This document shows positions 1-6,116 of a DNA stretch of 9,617 nucleotides, in pieces. Origin of the DNA: an uncultured Oscillospiraceae bacterium (GTDB taxonomy: Bacteria > Bacillota_A > Clostridia > Oscillospirales > Oscillospiraceae); contig CAKTNU010000050.1 in the NCBI GenBank assembly GCA_934589325.1, positions 1-9,617 on the forward strand, read 5' to 3'. Position 1 is the stretch's first letter. Every line of letters begins with the position of its first letter. The translations under genes were made by a program, and so were the position numbers. The notes beneath the pieces are model-generated. The model was not told the origin of the DNA. It saw only the letters and a program-made list of their open reading frames with translations, and ran no database searches.

Positions 1-2
1 GC

Positions 3-422
3 CTTAAGCGCATCGACTACCGCATGAGCTGGGAGGACGCGTTCCGGGAATATCTTTCCGGGCTCGACGCGAAAAAGCCTGTTATAGTCTGCGGCGACAT
101 GAACGTTGCGCATGAGGAGATAGACCTGAAAAACCCGAAGACCAATATCGGCAACGCCGGCTTCTCATATGAGGAGCGAGGCAAGTTCACAGAGCTTCTG
201 GCGGCAGGATTTACCGACAGCTTCCGCTATCTGTATCCGGACAAGACCGATGCATATTCATGGTGGAGCTACCGAGCTGCCGCAAGAGAACGCAACGTCG
301 GCTGGCGTATCGACTATTTTGTCGTGTCCGACCGGCTCAGGGAAAACATAAAGGATACATATATCCTGCCGGAGATAAGCGGCTCGGACCACTGCCCCGT
401 AGGACTTGACATGACATGGTGA
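3..422 (+). CDS. xth: Exodeoxyribonuclease III, C-terminal part (5' end outside window)
   Basis: This is the C-terminal 139 residues of an AP endonuclease / 3'-5' exonuclease of the exonuclease III (EEP) family, which nicks DNA at abasic sites in base-excision repair. The frame is already open at base 3 (LKRIDYR precedes the first in-frame ATG at 24), so that ATG is internal and the true start lies upstream. Visible family signatures are GDMNVAH at 93-113 (metal and substrate-binding Asp and Asn), the DLKNPKTN stretch, a WWSYR segment, WRIDYF, and the terminal GSDHCPV at about 381-401, which holds the catalytic Asp-His pair. The C-terminus is complete and of normal form. The last 7 nt overlap the start of the downstream dus gene, so the two are probably co-transcribed and translationally coupled. 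Family assignment is secure; a few EEP relatives look similar, but the [13 protein letters not shown] combination is typical of exonuclease III. Confidence 0.95.
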   Translation, partial: LKRIDYRMSWEDAFREYLSGLDAKKPVIVCGDMNVAHEEIDLKNPKTNIGNAGFSYEERGKFTELLAAGFTDSFRYLYPDKTDAYSWWSYRAAARERNVGWRIDYFVVSDRLRENIKDTYILPEISGSDHCPVGLDMTW

Positions 423-1387
423 AGATAGGGAACATTGAAATAAACGGCCGCCTGACGCTTGCACCGATGGCCGGGGTGTCGGATTTCGCGTTCCGCGCCG
501 TATGCCGGGAGCAGGGGGCGGCGCTGACGACGACGGAGATGGTCAGCGCAAAGGCGCTGGTGTATAAGGACGAAAAAACAAAGTCACTGCTTTATATCCC
601 GCATGATGAGCACCCGTGCGCCGTTCAGATATTCGGCCACGAGCCGGAAATAATGGCAGAGGCCGCAGCTATGGCGCTGGAGTATTCGGGCGCAGATATT
701 CTGGACATCAACATGGGCTGTCCGGTGGGCAAGGTGGTCAAATCTGGAGACGGGTCTGCGCTTATGAAAACGCCCGAGCTTGCGGGCAAGATCATCGAAG
801 CGGCAGTAGCCGCGGTCAGTGCACCGGTGACGGTGAAATTCCGCAAGGGCTGGGATAACGGCAGCGTCAACGCGGTCGAGTTTGCGAAAATATGCGAGCA
901 GGCGGGAGCTGCCGCAATCGCCGTGCACGGCCGCACCCGTGCGCAGATGTATGCCGGGCGTGCCGATTGGGACATTATTCGTGATGTAAAGCGCGCAGTA
1001 AACATTCCCGTCACGGCAAACGGGGATATCTTTACCGCCGCCGATGCAGAGCACATCCTGCGTTACACCGGTTGTGACCTCGCAATGATAGGCCGCGGCA
1101 GCTTCGGCAACCCTTGGCTTTTCAGCCAGGCGAACGCAGTGATAAGCGGCCGGCCGGAGCCGCCTCTCCCGCCGCTGAGCGAGCGGATGGACACGGCCTA
1201 TGGTCAGATAGAAGCACTTGCCGGCTACAGCGGCGAGCGTATCGCCTGCCTCGAAGCGCGGCACCATCTGCCGTGGTATCTCCACGGCGTCGCACATTCC
1301 GGGTATTATAAGCAGCAGCTGGTACATGTGGAAACTCTTGCTGATGTGCAGCGCATAATCAGCGGCATAAAGCGCGATCTCGAATGA
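416..1387 (+). CDS. dusB: tRNA-dihydrouridine synthase (DusB-type)
   Basis: This is a 323-residue flavoenzyme that reduces specific uridines of tRNA to dihydrouridine using FMN and NADPH. The length is normal for bacterial DusB. Visible motifs are the N-terminal LAPMAGVSD (residues 15-23), the catalytic-cysteine motif NMGCP (Cys102), VTVKFRKGW around 138-146, VHGRTR (170-175), and the FMN-phosphate-binding NGDI (202-205) and IGRG (225-228) segments of the TIM barrel. The remaining C-terminal part fits the helical tRNA-binding domain. The ATG at 416 overlaps the end of the exonuclease III gene. An AGGA at 401-404 is the only nearby ribosome-binding-like sequence and is rather far away, so translation is probably coupled to the upstream gene. 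The subfamily (DusB) is inferred from Firmicutes practice and overall form. The generic Dus assignment is very secure. Confidence 0.95.
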   Translation: MVKIGNIEINGRLTLAPMAGVSDFAFRAVCREQGAALTTTEMVSAKALVYKDEKTKSLLYIPHDEHPCAVQIFGHEPEIMAEAAAMALEYSGADILDINMGCPVGKVVKSGDGSALMKTPELAGKIIEAAVAAVSAPVTVKFRKGWDNGSVNAVEFAKICEQAGAAAIAVHGRTRAQMYAGRADWDIIRDVKRAVNIPVTANGDIFTAADAEHILRYTGCDLAMIGRGSFGNPWLFSQANAVISGRPEPPLPPLSERMDTAYGQIEALAGYSGERIACLEARHHLPWYLHGVAHSGYYKQQLVHVETLADVQRIISGIKRDLE

Positions 1388-1439
1388 TGTCCGAATAAAA
1401 ATTATTTATAAATTAGAAATAAGACCCGGAGGTGAAGTC

Positions 1440-2063
1440 GTGACCCGTGAGCAGGAGGCGCTGACCGTGCAGAGAGTTCTGGACGGAGACGCCGATGAAT
1501 ACGAAAAGCTGGTGCTTGAGTACCAGAAAAATGTGTATAATCTCGCCCTGCGCATGACCGGCGACCCGGAGGATGCCGCGGATATGGCGCAGGAGACGTT
1601 TATAAAGGCATATAACTCCCTCTCCGGCTACCGGGGGGACAGCAAGTTTTCCGTGTGGCTGTACCGCATCGTGTCAAACGTATGTCTTGATTTCCTGCGC
1701 GCCAAAAAGCGGCGGCAGACCGTATCACTCAGCGTGACGGACGATGACGGCGAGGAGTCGGAGCTGGATGTGGCCGATGACAGCCAGTCGCCCGAAACGC
1801 TGTTCGAGCGCAGCATGACGAGGGATGCCGTGCGCCGCGGCCTCGCGTCGCTTACGCCGGAGTACCGGCAGATACTGATACTGCGTGAGCTTCAGGGGAT
1901 GAGCTATGACGAGATAGCGTCGGTGCTCGGCCTGGAGAGCGGGACTGTGAAATCCCGCATTTTCAGGGCGCGGAAAAAACTTTGCGCATTTCTGCTTCGC
2001 GACGGGAACATTTCCGGCGTTTCCCCGTCAAGCAATACAGAGGGGGTGAACTGCCATGACTGA
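1440..2063 (+). CDS. ECF-type RNA polymerase sigma factor (SigW/RpoE-like)
   Basis: This 207-residue group 4 sigma factor directs RNA polymerase to stress or envelope-related promoters. Region 2 spans about residues 23-90, with the core-binding and -10 recognition signature DMAQETF (48-54) and a FSVWLYRIVSNVCLDFLR-type segment. An acidic, poorly conserved linker (about 100-115, rich in Asp and Glu) precedes region 4 (about 131-184). That region has the helix-turn-helix MSYDEIASVLGLESGTVKSR (154-173), which recognises the -35 element. The start is a GTG preceded by GGAGGTG. Its last 8 nt overlap the ATG of the anti-sigma gene, the usual arrangement of a sigma factor with its cognate inhibitor. 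The 52-nt AT-rich gap upstream has no promoter I can place with confidence. The regulon and inducing signal cannot be read from the window. Confidence 0.95.
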   Translation: MTREQEALTVQRVLDGDADEYEKLVLEYQKNVYNLALRMTGDPEDAADMAQETFIKAYNSLSGYRGDSKFSVWLYRIVSNVCLDFLRAKKRRQTVSLSVTDDDGEESELDVADDSQSPETLFERSMTRDAVRRGLASLTPEYRQILILRELQGMSYDEIASVLGLESGTVKSRIFRARKKLCAFLLRDGNISGVSPSSNTEGVNCHD

Positions 2064-2835
2064 ATGTGAATATTATAAGCAGCTCATAAGCCAAAGGCTT
2101 GACGGCGAGCTTACAGCCGAGCAGGAGCATGTATTGGCGGAACACCTGAGCCGCTGTGCGGACTGCCGCACGGTCGACGCGGCGTTCCGGGCGCTGTCGG
2201 AGGGCTTTGCCGACTGCGCAGAGGAGCCGCCCGCAGAGCTATGTGAAAATGTTATGAGCGATATACGCCGCGAAAATATACGCAGACGCCATTCCGGAAA
2301 GAAACAGGGCTGGCGCAGAATACTGACTGCAGCGGCTTGCTTCGTGCTTGTTTTTGCTGCGGCGGCCACCGCCGCTCCTATGCTGGCGCGGAAGGGTGAA
2401 AACGTTTCCGGTGCTCAGGCGGTGAGCATGCAGGAGGCATCATATGACAGCGCACCGGCCGAGATGAACGATGAGGCCGGCAGCCCGATCGAGGATACGA
2501 CTGTCGACACCGGCGAGGTGCAGTCCGGCAGTGCGGAAAAGTCCGGGGACAGGATGGTGCTTGCGTCTGGCTCCGGCGATCTTGCCGCGGCGCAGTATTA
2601 TAATGTAAGCGATGAGCAGCTTGCGGAGCTTGAAGCGAGCCTCGCGGGAAGTCCAGCAGAGATGCCTGAAGCCGAGGCTGATCTCAGCCTTGTAGTTGAG
2701 TCCGAGTCAGACTGCGTGTATATTTTTATATACGGTGAACGCGTGTTATATTGCTCCGCAAACATGCCTGAAATATGCGAAAGCGCCGTCAACAGCGCCG
2801 GACTGAATGAAATTTTGGCATTTTTTGCAGATTGA
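2056..2835 (+). CDS. Membrane-anchored zinc-finger anti-sigma factor
   Basis: This is a 259-residue predicted single-pass membrane protein that should hold the upstream ECF sigma factor inactive until a signal arrives. The N-terminus carries a ZAS-type zinc-finger pattern: Cys4, then His30-x3-Cys34-x2-Cys37, that is C-x25-H-x3-C-x2-C, the classic anti-sigma domain. A basic stretch (residues 71-88) is followed by one hydrophobic segment at about 89-110, rich in Ala, Val and Phe, so the N-terminus should be cytoplasmic and residues 111-259 extracytoplasmic. The outer part is acidic, Ser/Glu/Ala-rich, and matches no domain I recognise; near its end are Cys and aromatic residues (CVYIFIYGERVLYC). 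The start is set by AGGGGGTG at 2041-2048, 7 nt before the ATG. It overlaps the sigma gene by 8 nt. Anti-sigma function is well supported; what it senses is unknown. Confidence 0.9.
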   Translation: MTECEYYKQLISQRLDGELTAEQEHVLAEHLSRCADCRTVDAAFRALSEGFADCAEEPPAELCENVMSDIRRENIRRRHSGKKQGWRRILTAAACFVLVFAAAATAAPMLARKGENVSGAQAVSMQEASYDSAPAEMNDEAGSPIEDTTVDTGEVQSGSAEKSGDRMVLASGSGDLAAAQYYNVSDEQLAELEASLAGSPAEMPEAEADLSLVVESESDCVYIFIYGERVLYCSANMPEICESAVNSAGLNEILAFFAD

Positions 2836-2860
2836 TGTGCATTTTCCTGCGTGATAAGCC

Positions 2861-2889
2861 TTGAAACTGCGAAATTGATATGTTATAAT
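2861..2889 (+). promoter_or_regulatory. Sigma-A promoter of rex
   Basis: TTGAAA at 2861-2866 and TATAAT at 2884-2889 are separated by exactly 17 nt, and TG at 2881-2882 makes an extended -10. Transcription should start near 2896, giving a leader of about 55 nt before the rex start. The -10 sits inside an imperfect 14-nt palindrome, GTTATAATTAAAAC (2882-2895). This could be a repressor site but does not have the spacing of the known Rex operator. Confidence 0.85.
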
Positions 2890-2911
2890 TAAAACGTAAA
2901 ATCAGATACTG

Positions 2912-2932
2912 TTTCCGTGATAGGCATGGAAA
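2912..2932 (+). promoter_or_regulatory. Leader hairpin just upstream of the rex ribosome-binding site
   Basis: TTTCCGTG (2912-2919) can pair with CATGGAAA (2925-2932), with one G-U pair and a 5-nt loop. The hairpin ends 4 nt before the Shine-Dalgarno AAGGAGAGG (2937-2945) of rex, so it could influence translation initiation. The structure is seen in the sequence; a regulatory role is inference. Confidence 0.4.
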
Positions 2933-2950
2933 TCGCAAGGAGAGGTTTTT

Positions 2951-3625
2951 TTGAAACGAGGAAAAGTTTCCAATAATGTTATTCGCCGTCTGCCGAGATA
3001 TCTCCGCAAGCTCGACGAGCTCGAAAAGAGCGGTATCAGCCGCATATCATCCGGGGAACTGGGGCAGCAGCTTGGTCTGACTCCGTCTCAGATCCGTCAG
3101 GATTTCAGCTGCTTCGGAGAATTCGGTCAGCAGGGCTATGGTTATAATGTGTCCGCACTCCGTGAGCAGATCGCGGGCATACTCGGTATGGATCGCGGCT
3201 ACAAAGCTATTCTGGTCGGCGTCGGCAACATAGGCCACGCTCTTATGGATAATTTCTGCTTCAGCGAGTGGGGCTTCAATCTGGCTGCCGCGTTCGAGGT
3301 CAATCCCGAGCTTATCGGAACGGAGTTCAACGGCGTCGCCATCCACAGCATGGAGGATCTGGTGAGCTATGTTGAGAATAATCAGGTAGACGTTGCGGTC
3401 CTCGCCGTTCCTAAGGATGCGGCGATACCTGTCACCAAGATACTCACCGATAACGGCATCGAGGCTATCTGGAACTTCACGAACGTTGAGCTTACCGAGC
3501 CGAACAGCTCTATCATCGTCGAGAACGTCCATTTCTCCGACAGCCTGCTTTCTCTGAGCTATTTCGTCTCCGAGCGCATCGACGAGCGTCGTGCCCGCGC
3601 TGCCAGAGCCGAAAGACAGCAGTAA
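2951..3625 (+). CDS. rex: Redox-sensing transcriptional repressor Rex
   Basis: This 224-residue dimeric repressor reads the NADH/NAD+ ratio; NADH binding releases it from DNA and turns on fermentative and reductive genes. The N-terminal winged-helix domain (about 1-80) contains the recognition helix TPSQIRQDFSCFGEFGQQGY (44-63), a clostridial form that differs from the QIRKDLSYFGEFGKRG form of bacilli. The Rossmann NAD(H) domain starts around 85, with the glycine-rich loop VGVGNIG (89-95). The C-terminal domain-swapping helix (YFVSERIDERRARAARAE) is present. The start is TTG at 2951, chosen because a strong AAGGAGAGG lies 5 nt upstream and the protein then begins with the family's usual N-terminus. 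It is monocistronic or leads a loose operon: it has its own promoter and is followed by a long hairpin. No convincing Rex operator was seen by eye in the window, including next to the alcohol dehydrogenase gene. Confidence 0.97.
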   Translation: MKRGKVSNNVIRRLPRYLRKLDELEKSGISRISSGELGQQLGLTPSQIRQDFSCFGEFGQQGYGYNVSALREQIAGILGMDRGYKAILVGVGNIGHALMDNFCFSEWGFNLAAAFEVNPELIGTEFNGVAIHSMEDLVSYVENNQVDVAVLAVPKDAAIPVTKILTDNGIEAIWNFTNVELTEPNSSIIVENVHFSDSLLSLSYFVSERIDERRARAARAERQQ

Positions 3626-3636
3626 TTTTTATAGCT

Positions 3637-3676
3637 TATAGATCAAGCAGGAGCAGACGCTCCTGCTTGATCTATA
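3637..3676 (+). terminator. Strong stem-loop after rex (terminator or attenuator)
   Basis: A perfect 18-bp stem (3637-3654 with 3659-3676) has the tetraloop AGAC. It is followed by a T-rich but interrupted tract (TATCTGTTATTTT). It lies 12 nt after the rex stop and 26 nt before the mnmE start, so it probably ends rex transcription, perhaps with read-through into mnmE, for which no separate promoter is evident. The stem is certain; the U-tract is imperfect. Confidence 0.7.
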
Positions 3677-3701
3677 TATCTGTTATTTTGGGAGAAAATA
3701 T

Positions 3702-5060
3702 ATGTCTGATACGATTGCCGCCATCGCGACCGGGGCGCAGGTGTCTGCCATAGGCATCATCCGGCTGTCGGGCGGCGAATGTTTTGATATCGTTGACCGG
3801 CTGTTCCATCCGCGGTCCGGCAGGAAAATGTCGCAGTGCGAGGACCGGAAGCTCATCTACGGCAGACTCTGCGACCGGAACGGAGAGCTGCTTGACCTCT
3901 GCCTGTGCACGGTGAGCCGTGCTCCGCACAGCTACACCGGCGAGAACACCGCAGAGCTGCAGTGCCACGGCTCACCGACCGTGCTCCGCGCCGCATTGGA
4001 CGAGATATTTGCTCTCGGCGCACGGCAGGCAGGCCCCGGCGAATTTACAAAGCGCGCGTTTTTGAACGGGCGTATGGAGCTGTGCGCGGCGGAGGCCGTC
4101 GCCGATATTATCGACGCCGAGACGATAGAATGTGCAAAAAACGCTGCCGGGCAGCTGTCCGGTGCGATAGGCCGGAGGATCGACGGGATATACTCGGCGC
4201 TTACGGATATCAGCGGCCACTATCACGCGGTGCTTGACTATCCGGATGAGGATATAGAAGACTTTCAGCTTGAGAATTACACTGCAAGTCTCAATGCGGG
4301 GCTTGCGGAGCTCGAGAAGCTGCTTCACAGCTTTGACCGCGGCAAGCTCATGACCGGAGGGATCCCGGCCGTGATAATCGGCCGCCCGAATGCGGGGAAA
4401 AGCTCACTGCTGAATGCGCTTCTCGGCTATGACCGGGCCATCGTCACAAGCATCCCCGGTACGACGCGTGACACTGTGGAGGAAAGGCTCAGGCTCGGCC
4501 GCCTGATTCTGCGGCTCATCGATACAGCGGGCATCCGTGAGACCGAGGACGAGGTGGAGAGGCTTGGTGTCCAGCGCAGCCGCTCCGCTGCGGACAGCTC
4601 GGAGCTCGTGATCGCCGTGATCGACGGCAGCGGTGAGCTTGCCGAGGCTGACCGCGAGGTGCTGGCAATGGCTGAAAAGGCGCCGAAGGCGGTCGTCGTC
4701 CTCTCCAAGAAGGATATTTCGCAGCAGAGTGCCGTAATAGGAACGCCGCTGCCCGTCGTAAGTCTGAGCTCGGTCACGGGCGAGGGGATAGACGAGCTGG
4801 AGCGGGAGATAGAGCGCCTATTCCCGATGCCGGACGTTCTGGCCGGTGAGATACTGACAAATTCCCGCCAGGCAGATGCCGTGAAGCGAGCGGCGGATTA
4901 TATGCGCAGCGCGCTGGGCGCGATGCATGCCGGGGCAACGCCGGACATAGTCCTGACCGAGACGGAGGGCGCGATGTCCGCGCTGGGCGAGCTTAGCGGC
5001 CGTACCGTGCGTGAGGATGTGACGAACAATATATTCAGGCGCTTCTGCGTCGGTAAATAG
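3702..5060 (+). CDS. mnmE: tRNA uridine-5-carboxymethylaminomethyl modification GTPase MnmE (TrmE)
   Basis: This 452-residue GTPase acts with MnmG to modify U34 in the wobble position of certain tRNAs; the length matches the family. The N-terminal formyl-THF-binding domain is recognisable from SYTGENTAELQCHGSP (78-93) and GPGEFTKRAFLNGRMEL (111-127). The G domain inserted in the helical domain carries G1 GRPNAGKS (227-234), G2 GTTRDT (253-258) and G3 DTAG (274-277). The G4 motif reads SKKD (335-338) instead of the usual NKxD. G5 is around SSVTG (356-360). The C-terminus ends in FCVGK, with the conserved catalytic-site cysteine Cys449. GGGAGA at 3690-3695 precedes the ATG by 6 nt. The usual partner mnmG is not next to it; a chloramphenicol acetyltransferase-like gene follows after 11 nt, apparently in the same transcript. 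Confidence 0.97.
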   Translation: MSDTIAAIATGAQVSAIGIIRLSGGECFDIVDRLFHPRSGRKMSQCEDRKLIYGRLCDRNGELLDLCLCTVSRAPHSYTGENTAELQCHGSPTVLRAALDEIFALGARQAGPGEFTKRAFLNGRMELCAAEAVADIIDAETIECAKNAAGQLSGAIGRRIDGIYSALTDISGHYHAVLDYPDEDIEDFQLENYTASLNAGLAELEKLLHSFDRGKLMTGGIPAVIIGRPNAGKSSLLNALLGYDRAIVTSIPGTTRDTVEERLRLGRLILRLIDTAGIRETEDEVERLGVQRSRSAADSSELVIAVIDGSGELAEADREVLAMAEKAPKAVVVLSKKDISQQSAVIGTPLPVVSLSSVTGEGIDELEREIERLFPMPDVLAGEILTNSRQADAVKRAADYMRSALGAMHAGATPDIVLTETEGAMSALGELSGRTVREDVTNNIFRRFCVGK

Positions 5061-5071
5061 ACGGAGAGAAT

Positions 5072-5731
5072 ATGAATTACCGAGAACTTGACATGGCGGC
5101 CTATAAGCGCCGCGCACATTTTGACTATTTCCGCTCGCTGGCATACCCTTATGCCGGGGTGACGGTCGAGGTCGATATATCCCGGCTGGTGCCGACGCTC
5201 AAAGCGCACGGGCTGCCGTTTTTCCTGCCGGTGCTGTACTGCGTGACAAGGGCGGCCAACTCCGTGCCGGAGTTCAGACAGCGCATAAAAGGGGACAGCG
5301 TGATCGAGTATGACTACTGCGAGGGCTCCTACACCGTAGCCTTGCCGGACGGTACCTATTGCTACTGCACGCCGAGGACTAGCCTGCCGTTTGAAGAATT
5401 TATGACCTATACACAGGAGGCTCAGCGGCGCGCTGTCGAAGAGCCGAGTATAGATGAGCAGGAGGATGCCGAATCGCTGCTTTTCATAAGCAGCATCCCG
5501 TGGATATCTCAGACGGCGGTCATCCAGCCCGTGCCGTCCCCGGCGGACTCGAATCCGAGAATAACCTGGGGCAGATATTTCGAGCGCTGCGGGAATGTAT
5601 ATCTGCCAATCTCCGTCCTCTGCCATCATGCGCTTGTCGACGGACTGCACATCGCAAAATTCTATTCTGCGCTCGACGCGGAGATAACAAAGCTCTGTAC
5701 TTACATCGAGTCTGAAGATAAAGCCCTATAA
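5072..5731 (+). CDS. Chloramphenicol acetyltransferase-like O-acetyltransferase
   Basis: This 219-residue protein has the chloramphenicol acetyltransferase (CAT, type A) fold family signature and length. The key active-site motif CHHALVDGLH is at 184-193, with the catalytic His at 186 and the structural Asp at 190. SSIPWIS at 140-146 matches the region containing the active-site serine (Ser148 in CAT III), here Ser146, but is followed by Gln where classical enzymes have Phe. The N-terminal RRAHFDYF and central VPEFRQRI segments also match. Family members trimerise and transfer acetyl from acetyl-CoA to a hydroxyl acceptor. Whether this copy acts on chloramphenicol is unknown; many chromosomal clostridial homologues have no proven resistance role. 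GGAGAG lies just before the ATG. It sits 11 nt after mnmE with no terminator between, and a hairpin follows it, so it is probably the last gene of that operon. Confidence 0.88.
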   Translation: MNYRELDMAAYKRRAHFDYFRSLAYPYAGVTVEVDISRLVPTLKAHGLPFFLPVLYCVTRAANSVPEFRQRIKGDSVIEYDYCEGSYTVALPDGTYCYCTPRTSLPFEEFMTYTQEAQRRAVEEPSIDEQEDAESLLFISSIPWISQTAVIQPVPSPADSNPRITWGRYFERCGNVYLPISVLCHHALVDGLHIAKFYSALDAEITKLCTYIESEDKAL

Positions 5732-5737
5732 ATTGGT

Positions 5738-5773
5738 CTTGAGCGCGGTCCGCCGTTTTGGACTGCGCTCAAG
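5738..5773 (+). terminator. Terminator-like hairpin after the acetyltransferase gene
   Basis: CTTGAGCGCGGTCC (5738-5751) pairs with GGACTGCGCTCAAG (5760-5773) over 14 bp with one G-U pair and an 8-nt loop. It lies 6 nt after the stop codon. The downstream tract is AT-rich (TGATTATATATG) but not a clean T-run, so termination is likely but not certain. Confidence 0.65.
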
Positions 5774-5877
5774 TGATTATATATGAAATTTGCGGCCATT
5801 GCCAATCACACGCCGGACGCAGGCTCTATCTCCGACTCTGCCGGAGCGTCGCCCGCCGTGCATGACCGCTGAACCGT

Positions 5878-5907
5878 TTGACATACGGTTTTGCATAGCC
5901 TTATATT
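5878..5907 (+). promoter_or_regulatory. Orphan sigma-A promoter with overlapping inverted repeat
   Basis: A perfect TTGACA (5878-5883) is followed after 18 nt by TATATT (5902-5907; TTATAT with 17 nt is an alternative reading). The -35 box lies in the loop of an inverted repeat, AACCGT (5872-5877) and ACGGTT (5885-5890), the layout expected for a repressor operator. No protein gene follows in this direction before the convergent terminator. Confidence 0.6.
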
Positions 5908-5913
5908 ACAGCA

Positions 5914-6111
5914 TATCCGCGGCGCTTTGCTGAAAATTCTGCAAACTCTGCGTGAAAATTCTGTGAATTGAGGGAAAATGCGGTGAAGAGATAGACATTC
6001 TCTTCGGCATATCCTACAGCTGCCGAGTGCTCATGAAGGTTCTGTACGATGCGCGGCTGACTATAACGACGGTAAAAGCCTCCGTATGGTCTTAAACCAT
6101 ACGGAGGCTTT
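5914..6111 (+). ncRNA. Candidate small RNA from the orphan promoter
   Basis: If the promoter at 5878-5907 is active, the transcript would begin near 5914 and could stop at the hairpin ending at 6111, giving about 200 nt of RNA. Within it are a 7-bp hairpin GAAGAGA/TCTCTTC (5985-5991 with 5999-6005), an alternative 6-bp hairpin TCGGCA/TGCCGA (6004-6009 with 6021-6026), a direct repeat of TGAAAATTCTG, and a possible closing pair CCGCG (5917-5921) with CGCGG (6052-6056). I do not recognise an RNA family. This is inference from promoter and terminator positions only; spurious transcription is the alternative. Confidence 0.25.
6075..6111 (-). terminator. Rho-independent terminator of the dehydratase operon (possibly bidirectional)
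   Basis: A perfect 16-bp stem (6075-6090 with 6096-6111) has the loop CTTAA. On the minus strand it begins 5 nt after the stop codon of the last dehydratase gene and ends in a short T-run (GGCTTTTACC). On the plus strand it ends in CTTTCTGGCTT, so it could also stop rightward transcripts. Confidence 0.8.
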
Positions 6112-6116
6112 CTGGC

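Larger units (their letters stand above)
5732..6116. other. 385-nt gene-free interval between convergent transcription units
   Basis: No credible protein gene lies here. It contains a hairpin at its left end, an AT-poor stretch (about 5790-5870) in which I see only short weak stems, an orphan sigma-A promoter around 5878-5907, a near-repeat of TGAAAATTCTG at 5931-5941 and 5953-5963, small hairpins at 5985-6005 and 6004-6026, and the convergent terminator at 6075-6111. A 29-codon open frame at 5783-5872 has no ribosome-binding site and is not called as a gene. Confidence 0.7.

Noticed and set aside
584..1327. 247-codon minus-strand frame opposite dusB
   Set aside because: Antisense shadow of a conserved gene with no start signals or recognisable motifs.
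1329..1354. GGAAAC followed after 16 nt by CGCA inside the end of dusB, resembling an ECF autoregulatory promoter
   Set aside because: The -10 part is weak, the site is within coding sequence, and such short matches are expected by chance.
2862..2898. TGAAAC and CGTA upstream of rex, suggestive of a SigW-type promoter
   Set aside because: The spacing is 27 nt, not the 16 nt required, and a near-perfect sigma-A promoter occupies the same bases.
4898..5650. 250-codon minus-strand frame spanning the mnmE end and the acetyltransferase gene
   Set aside because: It crosses two well-supported plus-strand genes and has no coherent protein features.
5783..5872. 29-codon frame starting MKFAAIANHTPDAG in the gene-free interval
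   Set aside because: No Shine-Dalgarno site, no promoter just upstream, and it begins 10 nt after a terminator-like hairpin.
5914..6111. Possibility that the candidate small RNA is 6S RNA
   Set aside because: The length is right, but I could not find the long closing stem with central bubble that defines 6S RNA; only a 5-bp terminal pairing is visible.
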